Assembly (NCBI GenBank): GCA_033026295.1
Contig: CM065184.1
Span: 7,257,501-7,321,500, forward strand
Source: Channa striata
Lineage: Eukaryota; Chordata; Actinopteri; Anabantiformes; Channidae
DNA: 64,000 nt
Direction: 5' to 3'
In this document: piece after piece, positions 27,302 through 40,205 of the stretch
How the letters are laid out: each line of letters starts with the position of its first letter
Position numbering within the stretch: position 1 is the first letter of the stretch
Translations under genes and position numbers: made by a program
Notes under the pieces: model-generated
The model's database searches: none
What the model saw: the letters and a program-made list of their open reading frames with translations, nothing else
What the model was told of the DNA's origin: nothing

Positions 27302-28888
27302 AATAAAAAGCAGATAAATTACTCTCGCCTCGCTGTCGTTACTGAAAGCCCCTTTACGCTTGGTTGGTTATGGAGCAGCATTTTAGCCAAAGTTGTTTGT
27401 TTTCTTGTGTTTTTTTTCTTATTTAAAGATGTATCACGGCTTCAAAAAGAGATAAAGTGCACTGTAAATTACAGCAAGCTTATCTTATTTACAATATTAG
27501 TGTTATCTACACTAGTTGACATCTACTGGCATCTTTCTGATTAATGAATTTCACATTTAGCAAATAGATTTATCTAGGAAACACTTTATCTAGGAGATGC
27601 CTCATTATACTGACACTTAATGAAGTCAATAAAAAATGAGTCTTCCTCTGTCAACAATCACTCTTTCGCTTCACACAGCAGAAGCAGAGATTATGTCAAT
27701 TCTAGTAGGCAAAAGGAGTGTGTTACTCTTATCAGCACGGTAGGGAATCGGTAATATGCACAATACATTTACATATGTAAACAGACAGAATGCCTATTCC
27801 ACAGTATATTTTAATCTGTCTGCCAATTTTCTTTAATCAGACTTCGACTTGGCTCTTTGAGAATATTTGATTTTGTTTCCCTCAGACGTCTGTACCGCTG
27901 TGGTCAGCCTGCAATTGTCAACCCTCCAATCACTAGTCAATGATACACTTCCAAGGCGGGAAGGCTAAATTACACAGTAAAAACGCGAGAAGTGTTTTAA
28001 AAGCCTGAAATTTTCCAGCTCAGTATAAATCTCAACACAAAACTTTTCTAAACTAAGAAACAAGCAGAGAAGAAAAGCACGATTTCATTAGCTATGTAAT
28101 AACCTAAATCTATGCTCAATTAAAAAGTCAGGATAGCGACTTACACTATCTACTGCCAGGAGAGCTGTGAGTAATTATGTGCATCCTAATTTCACTTTTG
28201 AGTAATACAAACAGGTAGTTTTATGTACAAAGATGTAAGAATGTAAATTTAGCCAAGGGAAAACGGACTCCTGATATTTTGGTTTAAACAAAGTTTATAC
28301 AATATATCACAGGTTCATATGACATATTTCACCTTTTGTTAACACAACAGTGGAAAACAACAGTACAGAAACACAAACACATGAGTTCACCTTTATCATG
28401 ACCTTCTCTGTTAAAATGTGTACAGTGCCACTGAAAGACGTTCTGTTCCAACACGGATTTCTACCAAATATTTTGGTTACATAACACTCACTGAGGCTGT
28501 AGTAATAACAGGGTATGGAAAGCATGTGGACAGAAGTGGCATTTTTACACTTTGCAAAACCAAAACACAAACTTTTTAGAAAAGGATTAAACTGTGTATA
28601 TCTGTTCCATCATAAGCTGTGCATGCTGTAACCCATCTATAAGTAGGGAGCTTACTTTCTAAAGCAGTAACCAAGTGTTTCCCTTCCAAAACCAAAAGGA
28701 GCATCAAGCTACAGCTCAAGCTATATTCTATACTACTTTCCTTATACTTAGTCTCATCAAATGGCTAATTATTCTAAACGTAAATATATGACAGTTTCAA
28801 AATATTAACTAGTACACTAAATAACAAAACAATAATGTCAGACTAAAATATCATCTTAATTCGCTAATATAGCATTAGAACTGATGAC

Positions 28889-28894
<6 letters not shown>
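27302..28894. other. Gene-free DNA
   Basis: No gene, element terminus or tandem repeat was recognised. Open frames stay under 100 codons. Confidence 0.55.
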
Positions 28895-28933
<39 letters not shown>

Positions 28934-28934
28934 T
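28895..28934 (+). repeat. (ATA)n trinucleotide microsatellite, about 40 bp
   Basis: A perfect ATA/TAA tract of about 13 units. Confidence 0.95.
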
Positions 28935-29604
28935 ATTTACACATTGTCTAAATAGATCATTAACAGGTGAAGATACTGCTTGTCACGTGTGCAGTGTGTT
29001 AGTATGATAATAGCTATATGCAGCTATCAACACATTTAAGGCTCTTTTATGACATACTTGCTTTAGAGCAAATCAGCAGGTAATATGAAAAACAAACCAA
29101 AAATAACAACAACATAAAAAAATCCAATTAATAGAGCTGGAGCATTAGCTATCTATGTTGCTAAGTTAGCAAAAGTTGGAATTTTACTTCTTCACAAGTC
29201 TTTTTTTTTTTACCCACCACTGTTTGAAATAAAGGAAAACTGTTTCAAAAATTATAATGAATTTCAAGTGGCCGTAATGAGTACCAACGGCACAGCATTA
29301 CTGTACAGTGTTGGATGAAAAGCTTGACAGGCTTAGCGACAGTGAGTGAGGGGGCATGAGATTTGATGTACGTAATTAAGGAGCATGCTGGATTGCGGCC
29401 TTACATATCAAATAAAGACCTGTGATTACTGCACATACATATCATTATAGACTACAATATACTCTATGTGCATGTACAGTGAAATCAAACTACATCTGAA
29501 CATGAGGCTTAAAAAAAAAAAAACAGGTCAGTATGTGGGAGTGTGTAGCTGTTGGCAAAGCAGTCAGTCTCTGTTTGAACACAACTTTTCTTTGACTTGC
29601 ACTG

Positions 29605-29610
<6 letters not shown>
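28935..29610. other. Gene-free DNA
   Basis: Nothing recognisable is seen. There are homopolymer runs of T near 29202-29211 and of A near 29511-29523. Confidence 0.55.

Positions 29611-29641
<31 letters not shown>
29611..29641 (+). repeat. (CA)n microsatellite, 31 bp
   Basis: A perfect CA dinucleotide tract of about 15 units. Confidence 0.96.
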
Positions 29642-29643
<2 letters not shown>

Positions 29644-29940
29644 CAGATTGAATGTAAACATGCTTTAGAAACCCATTTACATTCAGGTCAGAGTCACAAA
29701 TTGCGGCGATATCTTCTTCTCCTGAACCAAAATCAGACTCACAGCAGTGACGTTCTCTGAATGTGATCCACAGACGTTCCCTTTTATCCCCCTTCTTGTT
29801 TCTATCCTTTGCCACTGCTCACATCCAAAACAACATTTCTAAATAGATTCTGCACATTTGTGGCTTCCCAGTGCAGGAATGCTTCATAGTAGATTAACCC
29901 CATTTCCGTGGATTAAATCCTTCCTCACTACCATCCACGG
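29642..29940. other. Spacer between CA microsatellite and tandem duplication
   Basis: No feature was recognised in these 299 bases. Confidence 0.6.
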
Positions 29941-30145
29941 CCCCCCTCTGAACCCTGAGATCTCCTCTAGCCCCCCCAACCCCCCTTTACCCAGTCAAAA
30001 GTCATGCCCCATTTCATGACTGTGGTGTTCCAGAGCGGTCTAAGTCTGTTGCTCTGGCCAGGACGATAAGAGTGAAGGAGGACATGAGTAATAACTAAAA
30101 CCCCAATTTTCTTGTTGGAGACGCCTTTAAAACTCACAGCGTGAG
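29941..30145 (+). repeat. Tandem duplication, unit 1 (205 bp)
   Basis: This unit begins CCCCCCTCTGAACCCTGAGA and ends CAGCGTGAG. It is followed head-to-tail by a second unit of 202 bp. The two appear to differ only in the lengths of two C runs (7 and 6 here, 5 and 5 in unit 2), so the duplication is recent or homogenised. A minus-strand frame is open through most of each unit (for example FKGVSNKKIGVLVITHVLLH) but resembles no protein I know. Confidence 0.95.
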
Positions 30146-30347
30146 CCCCCCTCTGAACCCTGAGATCTCCTCTAGCCCCCAACCCCCTTTACCCAGTCAA
30201 AAGTCATGCCCCATTTCATGACTGTGGTGTTCCAGAGCGGTCTAAGTCTGTTGCTCTGGCCAGGACGATAAGAGTGAAGGAGGACATGAGTAATAACTAA
30301 AACCCCAATTTTCTTGTTGGAGACGCCTTTAAAACTCACAGCGTGAG
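30146..30347 (+). repeat. Tandem duplication, unit 2 (202 bp)
   Basis: Second copy of 29941-30145, directly adjoining it. The downstream flank (CGCAGTGTGGG) differs from the start of the unit, so the array has exactly two copies. On the minus strand the open frame of this unit continues upstream into unique sequence to about 30492. Confidence 0.95.
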
Positions 30348-31730
30348 CGCAGTGTGGGTATATCATTAAGCGTATCTGGGTCTTGTGCAAACCCCCAGGC
30401 AGTATAAATGAAACCTCTCCTAATGGTCCAGAGAACCATTTACAGCCAACAAATACATGGTCTCTGTCAACTAAAGGGACATTTAAGTGCATCTATTGAG
30501 TCGATTCATTTTCTGTTGGCCATAACAGTGTTTCTCTACAAATGGACATATACAGCAAAATGATTCTTTCAAAGGATAATCATGGGTTTTGTTTGGATGT
30601 GTTTTTCAATATGCTTATGCATGATGCACGATGCATAGCCTCACTAACAAGCATACAACAGTTATTCTTTTAAATTGCTAGGGCACACTTAATGAAATAT
30701 TGATATTTTTCTCCAACCACTTGTGTCTGTCCACATTTTCCCACTTTAAGGAATACTTTGCTCTTTCACTTAAGGTTATATTGGTGGTAGTGATATATAT
30801 GTGTATATGTTAGCTCAAGCCACTGATGTCATGACCAGAACATATCGGCCTTTTGGCAGCTTGTCAGGCAGGAATAAAATGCAAATAAGGCCAACAAAGT
30901 TTCCAGCAGCTACAACACAGCACAGCAACTTGAGTACAGTTCTGCTTCTTGATTCCCCTCTTAGACCTCTCTGAATCATGAAACCGTCCAACAAACAAAG
31001 AGTTCCACATTACAGAGAGGTCTGAGTGGAGAATCAAGCGGCACCCTCACATACAAACACACTCTATGATGTATGTTCTTCGGAGTCAGCCAGGAATTCA
31101 AGAAAAACCCGCACAGAGTCATATTTGTTGCAGTATATACTTTTTTAAATCTCTGTGGGCTTGACACCACCTCTCACTGTTCCATCAGTCCCAGCGCCTC
31201 TTCTCACAGGGAGGATGTTTGACTTTCAGCAGAAGCTTATTCTTGACTCTTTTGAAAAATCTCAGCAGTGTATTCACACAAGAACGGCTGAAGAATTGGA
31301 CTACAATAAAAGTGGCTGAAAATATTCTCACAATCACAATGTATTTGAAACAAGGTGAAATATGTTATGTCTAAATGACTAAAATCATTGTCATTGGCCA
31401 CAAAGTTATAACCCACATAATTGTCTACAGTGAAGGAACCAATGTTTATATCAATTCACAGATCTGCAAAAAAATTTTTTTTTAATGATAACTCCATTTT
31501 CATTAACCACAAGCTAAACCAGACCAGACTTTTGTCAGCCTTTTAACTAAAGCCTAACCATGTGCAATAATTGTGCATCAGTGAGTTACTTTTGTGTTGT
31601 TGTGTAGGAAAATCACCATGAAGAGAAACTACATAACTGTCGATTAAAACATTTGCAAAACCAAAATTAAGAGACACAAAACACAGAGAATAAAGACAAT
31701 TCTCTCCTCATGGTCTCAGTCATTGTTTAA
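30348..31730. other. Gene-free DNA
   Basis: No gene or element was recognised. A run of A followed by T lies near 31470-31484. Confidence 0.55.
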
Positions 31731-31890
31731 CCTGGTCTCCTAAAAATTACATTTCTATGCAACAAAAGTGCAACTTGCAGGGAAGGAGCTGAGGTGAATT
31801 GGTGGGCGAACAAAGTGCCAAGAGATTTCACATCCCAGAACTGAGTTTGACTCCAGAATTCTGTATGTTGAGATTTGGGATAAAAATGCC
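31731..31890 (+). repeat. Dispersed repeat of unknown class, copy B
   Basis: Second copy of the repeat at 6711-6920, in the same orientation. The shared blocks are TTTCTATGCAACAAAAGT (about 31752) and CTGAGTTTGACTCCAGA (31841-31857). The blocks are about 50 bases closer together than in copy A, so one copy carries an indel. Confidence 0.6.
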
Positions 31891-33054
31891 ACAAAACACA
31901 CATGCTTATGGTCTGGTTTAATGCACATAGGCACAATAACACTGACTTAAGTTTAAAACAGGAAAAAGATGGACATGTCTCATTTCAAAGTCCTGTGCTA
32001 TAACACCCAGTCATCTTCCTCGACCTTCTCACTACAAAATCTTTGTCATTATAATGCTAATTTTTCTTCTCTCATACTAACTACAGCCCCTTGCAACAGA
32101 ACATTTGATATTTCAAGTTTTATATTTTAAGATGTAAACGAAAACTACATCAAGCTACATGTTGTTTACAATTTAAAGGCAAAAGTTCCCTGATTCTTAA
32201 ATCATAAAAGAAAAGCAAGTTATATTTGTTTTCAGTCATCCCTTTCCTTTAAATAACATCGTAATTTTCTTTCTTACTGTCTTATCATGATCAAATATTA
32301 TTTGAACACGAAATAAGGACACGGGATGTTTAGCAATCATGTTAACGGTGGAGTGCTGCCTATGGCAAAACACTGCATTTCCCTATGGTGATAACCATCA
32401 GCTGAGGGGCAACTGTTGTTTTCATCACTGGAGGAGGACGTTTGTTTGAATCCATTTATGATAAGATGCTGTAGAGACATACCTAATGTGATGACAGCCA
32501 GATAAAGCAGCGTGTTTACAAAATAACATCTGTTTAAAATATTTATTACACTAAACTCTCCAGAAGGAAGGTGCTGAAATCAAACCAATTTATTACATAT
32601 TTACAGTTTTTTTTCCATACTTAAGATTACCAGATAAAGCCAATGTTTTTAAAAAGTGAATTTCAATTCGGGGTTAATTTTCTTGTTATATGATCAACTG
32701 ATCAGAAGAAAAGTTTATAAACCTGGAGAAGAATTTACATCTGGGTAAATTGGAAATCAGCACAGACTATTATAAATGTAATTGGTTGATTATATTGCTC
32801 ATTATAAGTGATGAACACTAAGTGGCAATATTAATTTGACTCATAAATTCCACCTCAGTATAAACAACACCAAGAGACAATGAGGTAGTCATATCCATGG
32901 TGCAACCAGTGTTTCTGTGTGAGGAAACAAAACAGTGTTATCATTTTGTTAATGAAAACTCTCAATGAGCTGTTTGAAACTAATAACATAAAATCCCAAG
33001 TTTACTTTTACATGGAATCCATTTCCTGCTCAAAGTGATGTTGTGCATACAGCG
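31891..33054. other. Gene-free DNA
   Basis: Nothing recognisable was found in this AT-rich stretch. Confidence 0.55.
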
Positions 33055-33360
33055 GTTTATCCCCCACCATAATGAAGAGGTTTCCATCTTCAGGGGGTGG
33101 ACAATAACATGAACACCTGTACAGAATATTGCAGCCCTGCACAACATCCCTGCAATAAATACCACCTTTTTGAAGGCGAAGGCTTAATTTGTCAGCCCTT
33201 CTGTGACAGTGCCAACACAAATTGAACATTATAAGTCTCACAAAGGCTGCATTTAATGCAGGGCTATTGTACTGTGCATGATATCATACTGTACAGGTGT
33301 TCACATCACTGTATTATATGGTATCAAAGGTGTTTCATTCTGATTATTGTGGTTAAAAGT
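33055..33360. mobile_element. Small element bounded by inverted repeats (MITE-like)
   Basis: A perfect 14-bp inverted repeat, GAACACCTGTACAG (33111-33124) and its complement (33289-33302), lies inside a longer imperfect one. CCACCATAATGAAG at 33064-33077 pairs with the reverse complement of TGATTATTGTGG near 33341-33352, and the two arms are about equally far from the inner pair (47 and 51 bases). This symmetry is what a non-autonomous DNA transposon of about 300 bp would show. It has no coding capacity. The exact ends and target-site duplication could not be fixed, so the superfamily is open. Confidence 0.5.
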
Positions 33361-35875
33361 AACTGTTTTTGTTGAAAGGGCTCTGAGAAACTGTAACACA
33401 ATTTGCAGGTGTTTTGTGGTACTATGTTAAAAAAAATAGTACAGCATTATAATCACCAAGAAAGAAGCTGGTTATTGTGAACTGTAATCGTCACAAACAG
33501 TAATTGACTTCATAACTATGTCCCATTTAAGAAAAGAAAAACAAACTTCACATTTAATTTCCAACTTAAACACATATCTTTTTTTAAAAAAAATTTAAAA
33601 TTTCTTGTCTCATCATCATGGGTCCTTTAAAATGTTTCTACTTTAAATGTTGAGCATGTTCACTTTGGATGAAAGGCAGTAGAAATAACTGAATACAGAA
33701 ACATGAAAGATAACATGAAAAACTTACTTATTAGACATTGACACGTTGACATCTTTGTAGAAAAAAAGTCTGACTTTTCTGTTTTAATTCTTAATGCTAC
33801 TTTTTACTAAGCAGTGACACTACATCACTTCCTCACAGTCTGGATGGTGTCTGCTTCCTCCCACTCCAAAGCAACAATTCAACTGTGATACTGAGAGAGG
33901 CTTAACCTCTGTGCCAGCTGTCTCTCCTTAAGGACTTAGACAATGTCAAAGAGGCGCAGAAAGGCAAAGGGCAACAAAGTTTACAATTGATCTTATACAT
34001 GCGAAGAATGCCTATGTGAGAGGAAGCTACACACTGGCAGAGCAGGCCTGTCTTCTGCAGTGCCTCCTCACTTCAGAGGCTGTGTACGTCTTTAATAAAC
34101 AAGGCTGAAAAATGTATAGATATGAGTCAAACATTATTAATTATTTACCCAGTTAAAAACACCGTTCTCTCCAAATTCATTTCATGTTGCCATGTTCCTT
34201 TGAGATATAGCTGCAGGGTGCACTGCGATGTAAGCAACAATGGGATCAGAAAAGGCAGGCAGTGCTATTTAGTGATGGATTCATTGATGTAAATTTGCTT
34301 TTACTTCTACAATGGAATCACACAATGGGATTTGGAAACAAAACACAAATGTTGAACTAGTGGTAGAATCACAGTGCAGGAGAAAATGAGTCAAGGTCAA
34401 AGATTTATCTACTAAAATAGAAAATAATATTTGGTTGCCTTTGACACCCTGTGGAGGTTTTGCTCACTATGACTGATATGAAGCTTTTTTATGGGTGAGT
34501 ATGCCTGTGTTGTTTCTTCTCAAATACAGGCTGATGCACTTGCATGTGCAATGCATAACATACATTGCTACCAATGGCTGCTATTGCACATGTCTGCCTG
34601 TACATTACACGTATTAATGTTCAGTATAAGAAACAGGAAAGCAGAGAAAGAGGGTAGCAATTTAAAGCATCATTCAAACCCTTGTCAAACACAAAAATGC
34701 ACACAATAACAGTGGACTCAGCATCAAGGTTAGTATTGCATTAGAAGTATTAAATCATCTTTGCTGTGAAGACTGTGATTTCCTTAACAGAGGTTAAAAG
34801 AAACAATGGTAGCATAGCAGGACTTCCATGTGTCAGCTGTCAAGATACCTTCACTCATGAAACCTTTTTAATACATGTTTTCTGTCATCTAATCAGAGCA
34901 TCTTCCTTTGAATCCATATATAGCCAGCAACAGCCTTTTTTGTTCTACATGAGAACACGATGATAACAAAATATAATCATCTCTGTACTGTTGAGAAATG
35001 ATGAAAGCAGACCATCAGTTTGCTTCGTAAGACAATGCTGGACTGTCTTTCTATACTGACGGATATAATCAAGTGAAGTTTCCAAGAAAACACAGATAAT
35101 AAATCTGAACAGAAACAGAATAATGTACTGAAAAAGTCCTGCATTGCAAATATGAATTTTAAAAATTAGGTTTTCAAAACCTGGAACATGTTCCACATGG
35201 GGAACAAAGATGAAAAATAAACATTTTTGATACAAAGTGCTAAGAGCTCATGGTTTGAAATTTGAACATGATGCCCCAAATGCAAAGCTTGGAATAATCA
35301 AAACAGAAATCATTTTACTTTTAACAGAGGGGAAAACAGCTTGCTGCCCTCTATAAAGTCCCATAACTTGCCAAAATGCCAAGCAATCATCAGTTAAGGG
35401 GCCCAAATATGGCAATAATATGTTACACAGACTGGCAAAGCAGTATTGATCAGTCATTAGTCTCCCCATGAAACTGCTTACCTGTCTATACATCTTAGTT
35501 TGCCAAGAAATACAAAGACCATCCTGAACAGGGCTGCGAGTGATATATTAAATATGACTGGTGCAGCAGCAGCAGCTTGTTTGGACTAAACAGAACAAAT
35601 GGGTGAACATGAGCAGCAATAGCCAAGATGGCTGATCAGACAGAGAGCAGTAACACCTCCAGAAACCTTTGTCAACAGAAAGTCTACAGCATAGTGCTTG
35701 CCCACACAGTCTGACTGACGAACGGTCACCTACAGATGATGAGCAAAAACACCAAAACCAAGGACTCCCTAACCGAGAACATTCCATAGAACCAAAGAAT
35801 TAAAAAGCTTCAGAAAGATTTAAGACAACATGCTGCAAACTGCTAGTTACAACAATCTTAATTTGCAATAAAAAC
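33361..35875. other. Gene-free DNA
   Basis: No gene, element terminus or long open frame was recognised. Confidence 0.55.
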
Positions 35876-35899
35876 GATAGATAGATAGATAGATAGATA
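35876..35899 (+). repeat. (GATA)6 tetranucleotide microsatellite
   Basis: A perfect GATA/TAGA tract of 24 bp. Confidence 0.95.
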
Positions 35900-37302
35900 A
35901 AAGAATATACACTCAATTCAGTCAAAACAGAATCAGATCTGTGAAAATATGAAAATTCAACTGATGCCCAGTATTTGGGAAGTCTGTCAAACCAAAAGAA
36001 ATCAGATGTCAAGTCACCAAAGAGTGTGAGGCAAGTTACAAAAACTGCTGCACTCTCCCAACTTTCCAGGTTTTATCTGGGTAACCAGGCAACTCAGAGG
36101 CTGGGGAAAAGTTCCTGGACTGAACAATTTCATATTTTGATTGTAAGTTTATCTTTGTAGGCTCCAGTCATTGTCCTACATTTGCACTTAGGCAGCTGTT
36201 AAATATGAACTGTGTCCTCAATCCAGTAACCATAAATTGCTGCTGTGTTGCTGACTCTCACATCATATTCATCAAGGCCTGATGCTAAATATATCTGAAC
36301 AATCCACTGTGTTTTACAGCATCACAGCCAATTCAGTTGGTTCCAAATCATAAAGTACTTTGATGCAGGGAATGATATAGTCCTTTTGGCTCCCAGTGAT
36401 TGGATTTAGCAGGCCTTGACTCTGTATTTTTATTATTGGTCGTTGGTACTGATCTACAGAGTGATCAATAGCTTGGAAAAGACTGACCTTCCTGGAATCA
36501 TCCACCTTGGGTTCAAGTGTGGATAAAGGTGCTTACGTGTGGTGGTCCGGGTCAAAGGTTTACAGGAGACGATAAACCCAACAGAAAATTCATAGGAAAC
36601 TGCTGGTTTAATGCGTTAATAAACAGGCAACCAACTAGTCAGTCACAGGAACACAGAATTTGTGCATTGTTATTATCCTTTTACAAATTCAGTGCTTTGC
36701 AGAAGAAAAACATTGCATATAAATACATAAGTCATCATATATAACTATTATTTTAATTCAAGGGAGTTTAATAAACCCATTGGAGGCTTGTAGGGCTTCC
36801 TTTATGTAGATTAAAAGAAATTATCTTAACCTTGTCAGGCCATTCAAGTGGAGCTGTGATTTGAAAGAATCTGTCTCCTGCAGGAAAACACATTTTTCAT
36901 TACAGTAAGAAAGTAGCTGGCCATTATGACAGATGTACAATATGAGGGTGAAAATCAGTTCTTTTGAACTACAAATTTACAAAAAATATATTTGTCATTT
37001 TATCCTCCTATACAGAACATTGTACACCTGTTTGTTTGATGTGGAACCAATGGGTTAATAGAGTATTAATAATGCATGAGTATAGCTAAGTAGAGCTACC
37101 ACTCTTATAATTTCAGTAGTAGTTAAATAAAGACTAGGCTAAAGATTTTTAAATGTGTTTATAGGCTTGGTTAAACTTTCATTAGCCTAAGCGGCATTTC
37201 CTTAATTAACATTAACGTGTTTGCTTCTGAATGTTGTCTTATGCTTAAATACCAATATAGTTGTGTGTACATTAAAAAAGTGTTCTTTGGAATACATACA
37301 TC
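35900..37302. other. Gene-free DNA
   Basis: Nothing recognisable was found. Confidence 0.55.
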
Positions 37303-37390
37303 ACACACACAAACACATATTAGCGATATAAATAAATATAAATATATTAAAAAAATAAATATAAAAATAAAAAATAAATATATAAAATGG
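37303..37390 (+). repeat. AT-rich low-complexity tract
   Basis: About 90 bp composed almost only of A and T (AAATAAATATAAATA-type units), preceded by a short CA run at about 37302-37315. Frames through it are low-complexity artefacts. Confidence 0.85.
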
Positions 37391-39193
37391 TGTACATTTT
37401 TTAGTGTCAATTCGTGATATCAGTGATACAGCGACACAATGACGCTGGGTCAAAGTGGGTAGTGGAGTCGTACTGGAATGCAATATAGGAAGTGGTGATT
37501 ATGATCTTTTGCCAAGCCTTTTTAAAATATATGAAGTGGCCAAAATAATATTATGCCAGATTGGTGTATTATGCACACATACTTTACCAGACCTCTCCCC
37601 CAACAATCTAATCACTACAGCAAGATAGTGTGTCTAAAAATAAAGCAGCTCTTTGTGATAAGATACACATGAAGTAAATGAAACCTTTTCACTTGAGATG
37701 GAGACAAAGATTATATGAAATGTATTTAATCGGCCATATTTCTTTTTTCCTCTGCCAACAACAGTGTTTTGATAGATAATCTTATGACTCCTGTGGACCA
37801 TTTTAGCTTCCTCTCATCTTCAATTGGTTCACATCTTCCTCACACAAAAACCCCTGCAGCCTTTGCATTATGCAAATTAACTTGAACCAATTGCAATGAG
37901 TCATATGACATAAACATACATACATAGCACTAGCTTGTCTCATGGAAATTACTTGCACCCTTAAACTATGAGGGTTTTGACTTTGTTTACTTGAAGAGGT
38001 TGCTAGGCCATCATCAGCTATAATAGCCTTCCCTTTGCTTGCAGCTAGTGTAGGCATTTTGTTAATATGCCAGCAATTCTAAGGAGACTTCAGGTGAAAA
38101 AAGCAAGTTTTGTGTTTTATGGCTGCATGGGTGGAAATAACCTTTTTACAGAGCTATCAGAAACACCTCTGAAGCTGATGGGACACACACTGATCAACCT
38201 TATTCCAGACCTGGACAGATGCCTGGATGTGCACTGTACTATAAACACAAATTTTGTCAAGCAAGCAAGGCTGGGGTCAGAACATTTTGGCAACCATTTT
38301 ATGATGAACCATCACTACCAGTATAGAGTTACTATAAAAAAGTAAAACGTGTTTTCCCGACCGAAGTACTGCCTGAATTAACATGAATATGGAACGCTTA
38401 AGGTCATGAATGATGTGGAAAAACCATCTGACGTGCAGAGTTCGATGACAGACTGTATGGAAAATTTCTCATCAGGTTAGAAGCTGTGGAGTCATTTTCA
38501 CAGCTTCTTCAACTTAAATTGTAGCGCACCAATAAATGGAAAAATGGAAAAATAAAAATAAAGTGTCTTTGTCCCTAATGTGACATATATTTCACGTTTT
38601 ACCAATCAAAATCTCGTGTTTTCGTACCAAAAAATTTAGTGCGTATGTGCCAGCCCATGTAATTAGTTTTAAAATGAGTTTTACAAGGGTTACATAAAAT
38701 GAACACACAAAATTACTCACTGCACTTACAACTTTTCTCTTATCTTTAACAATCCTTACAAAAGAGGCACTAAAACTGGCACACAAGTAAAAGCAAAAGA
38801 ATTGGACGCAGAACTTCCGCACGACTATCCTATAGTCAGGTGCAGCTAGTTGTACACTTGCTCCAGGTTTCTGCTGGCCTTTCCAGTAATTGCTTATACT
38901 TTGTGTGTTTACTTTTGTGCCTTTTCTGAATAATTTTAGGCCATACTAATGAGGGAAAATATATTTAAATATCATTAATATTTTGCCTATGCACATGATG
39001 TTAAGTCTCTATCTATAGTAAAGGACATGAGTGGTTAGTGCAAACTTGTTTCTTTGTTCTACATTCTAATGAGCAATAATAAGGTAATTATCTAAGTTAA
39101 CACTTCCTTGAGTAAATCCTGACAGTAGTTTACAAGCTCCCAGCAATAATATATCAAAAATTAGGACTTTCTCCCTCAGTTTTTGTATTCTCC
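37391..39193. other. Gene-free DNA
   Basis: No gene or element was recognised. A 92-codon plus-strand frame at 38067-38345 has no recognisable domain. Confidence 0.5.
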
Positions 39194-40048
39194 TTAGAAA
39201 TTCTGCGAATGGAAAAATAAAACTGATACACATTTTACAAGACATGCCGCAAGTGAGAAGAGAATGGAAGAAAAATTGAATCTGGAGACAATGACTACTA
39301 TCAATATGAAATAAGTCAGACTATCGAGGAACTCCATAAAGACTTGAAGGCATACGAGGTGAAGAAATCTGACAGAGACACCAAAGACTACTAAAATGAC
39401 ACTGTTTATAACCTGCAAGGCAAGGAGGAAAAAAATGTTCCCTTTAACAGAAACCACAAAATTTTGAAGCAAGTTGGGATCACAGTGACTCTGATATGGC
39501 ACCCCTTGGCAGAGAGGAAACCTCCACCTCCGACAACCTTTATTAAAAATAAAGGAAGGAGACAAGATGTAATAGGAGGAGGAATGTGACAATGATCAGG
39601 CTGTGACTTTAGAAGGGAAATATCCCATCATCCCCCCTGTCCAAATAATCTGGGTTAAATAAGTGTCTTCTTGAGTTAAAAGTATCCAAACATCAGTGCC
39701 TGCATTTGCCGGTATGTAAAACTGATAGTGAAAGGATGGGAAATGCAAAACTGAGCAAAAACTTAAATCACGCAGAGACAGATCAGGCCCTAGATTACAT
39801 GTTATTACAGCAGAGCTCAGTGTAAATTCCGACACTGCTTGATAAATCAAGCCCAATACATTTTCACTCCCACAGTGTGTTCCATCCACATGCTGTGTAG
39901 TTGTTTGGAAAAACGGGTCATTGCCTTGATCATGAACGCTTGTACACGCTGTAATAGACCGTGATAAATTAAACTCACTTTTAACAGCTTTCAAGCCATC
40001 ATCTGCATTTTGGTGACGTTCATCGCAAAGGGAGCTCGATCCTCTTTT
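39194..40048 (-). pseudogene. Long minus-strand frame with one stop; unidentified, possibly decayed coding DNA
   Basis: One minus-strand frame stays open from 40048 to 39194 with a single in-frame stop at about 39596-39598, giving 285 codons in all. At this base composition a run that long with one stop is unlikely by chance. The first half reads, in part, CTSVHDQGNDPFFQTTTQHV and GTHCGSENVLGLIYQ. The second half has strongly hydrophobic stretches (IFFLLALQVINSVILVVFGV and TYFILIVVIVSRF) that would be membrane spans. A good acceptor (TTTTTTTCCTCCTTGCCTTGCAG, ending at 39414) sits inside the frame. A short piece, VKGNIFFLLALQ, faintly resembles the start of the first membrane span of MS4A proteins, but I would not rely on it. 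No family was recognised. The codon-aligned plus strand gives a hydrophilic reading with several stops, so antisense coding remains an alternative. Confidence 0.25.
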
Positions 40049-40063
40049 TCATTACAGTAATCT

Positions 40064-40147
40064 ACATCCCAGTCTTCTGGACTGGGCACAGAGATGGTTC
40101 ATTAAATTGCATTTTCTCATATTGGATCACTTTTCTTTCGTAACTGG
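40064..40147 (-). CDS. Candidate terminal exon, unidentified
   Basis: A strong acceptor (TTTCCCCTTTTCCCTGCTCAG, with its AG at 40148-40149) leads into an exon that takes one base from the preceding candidate (40206-40260). It then reads on as SYERKVIQYEKMQFNE, PSLCPVQKTGM and a TAG stop at about 40064. The splice phases of the two pieces agree. This could be the C-terminus of a minus-strand gene. It uses a different frame from the long frame at 39194-40048 that follows it. Either of the two, or both, may be chance. Confidence 0.2.
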
Positions 40148-40205
40148 CTGAGCAGGGAAAAGGGGAAACGTGACTTGATTAACAACTGTGATACTTATAA
40201 CTCAC

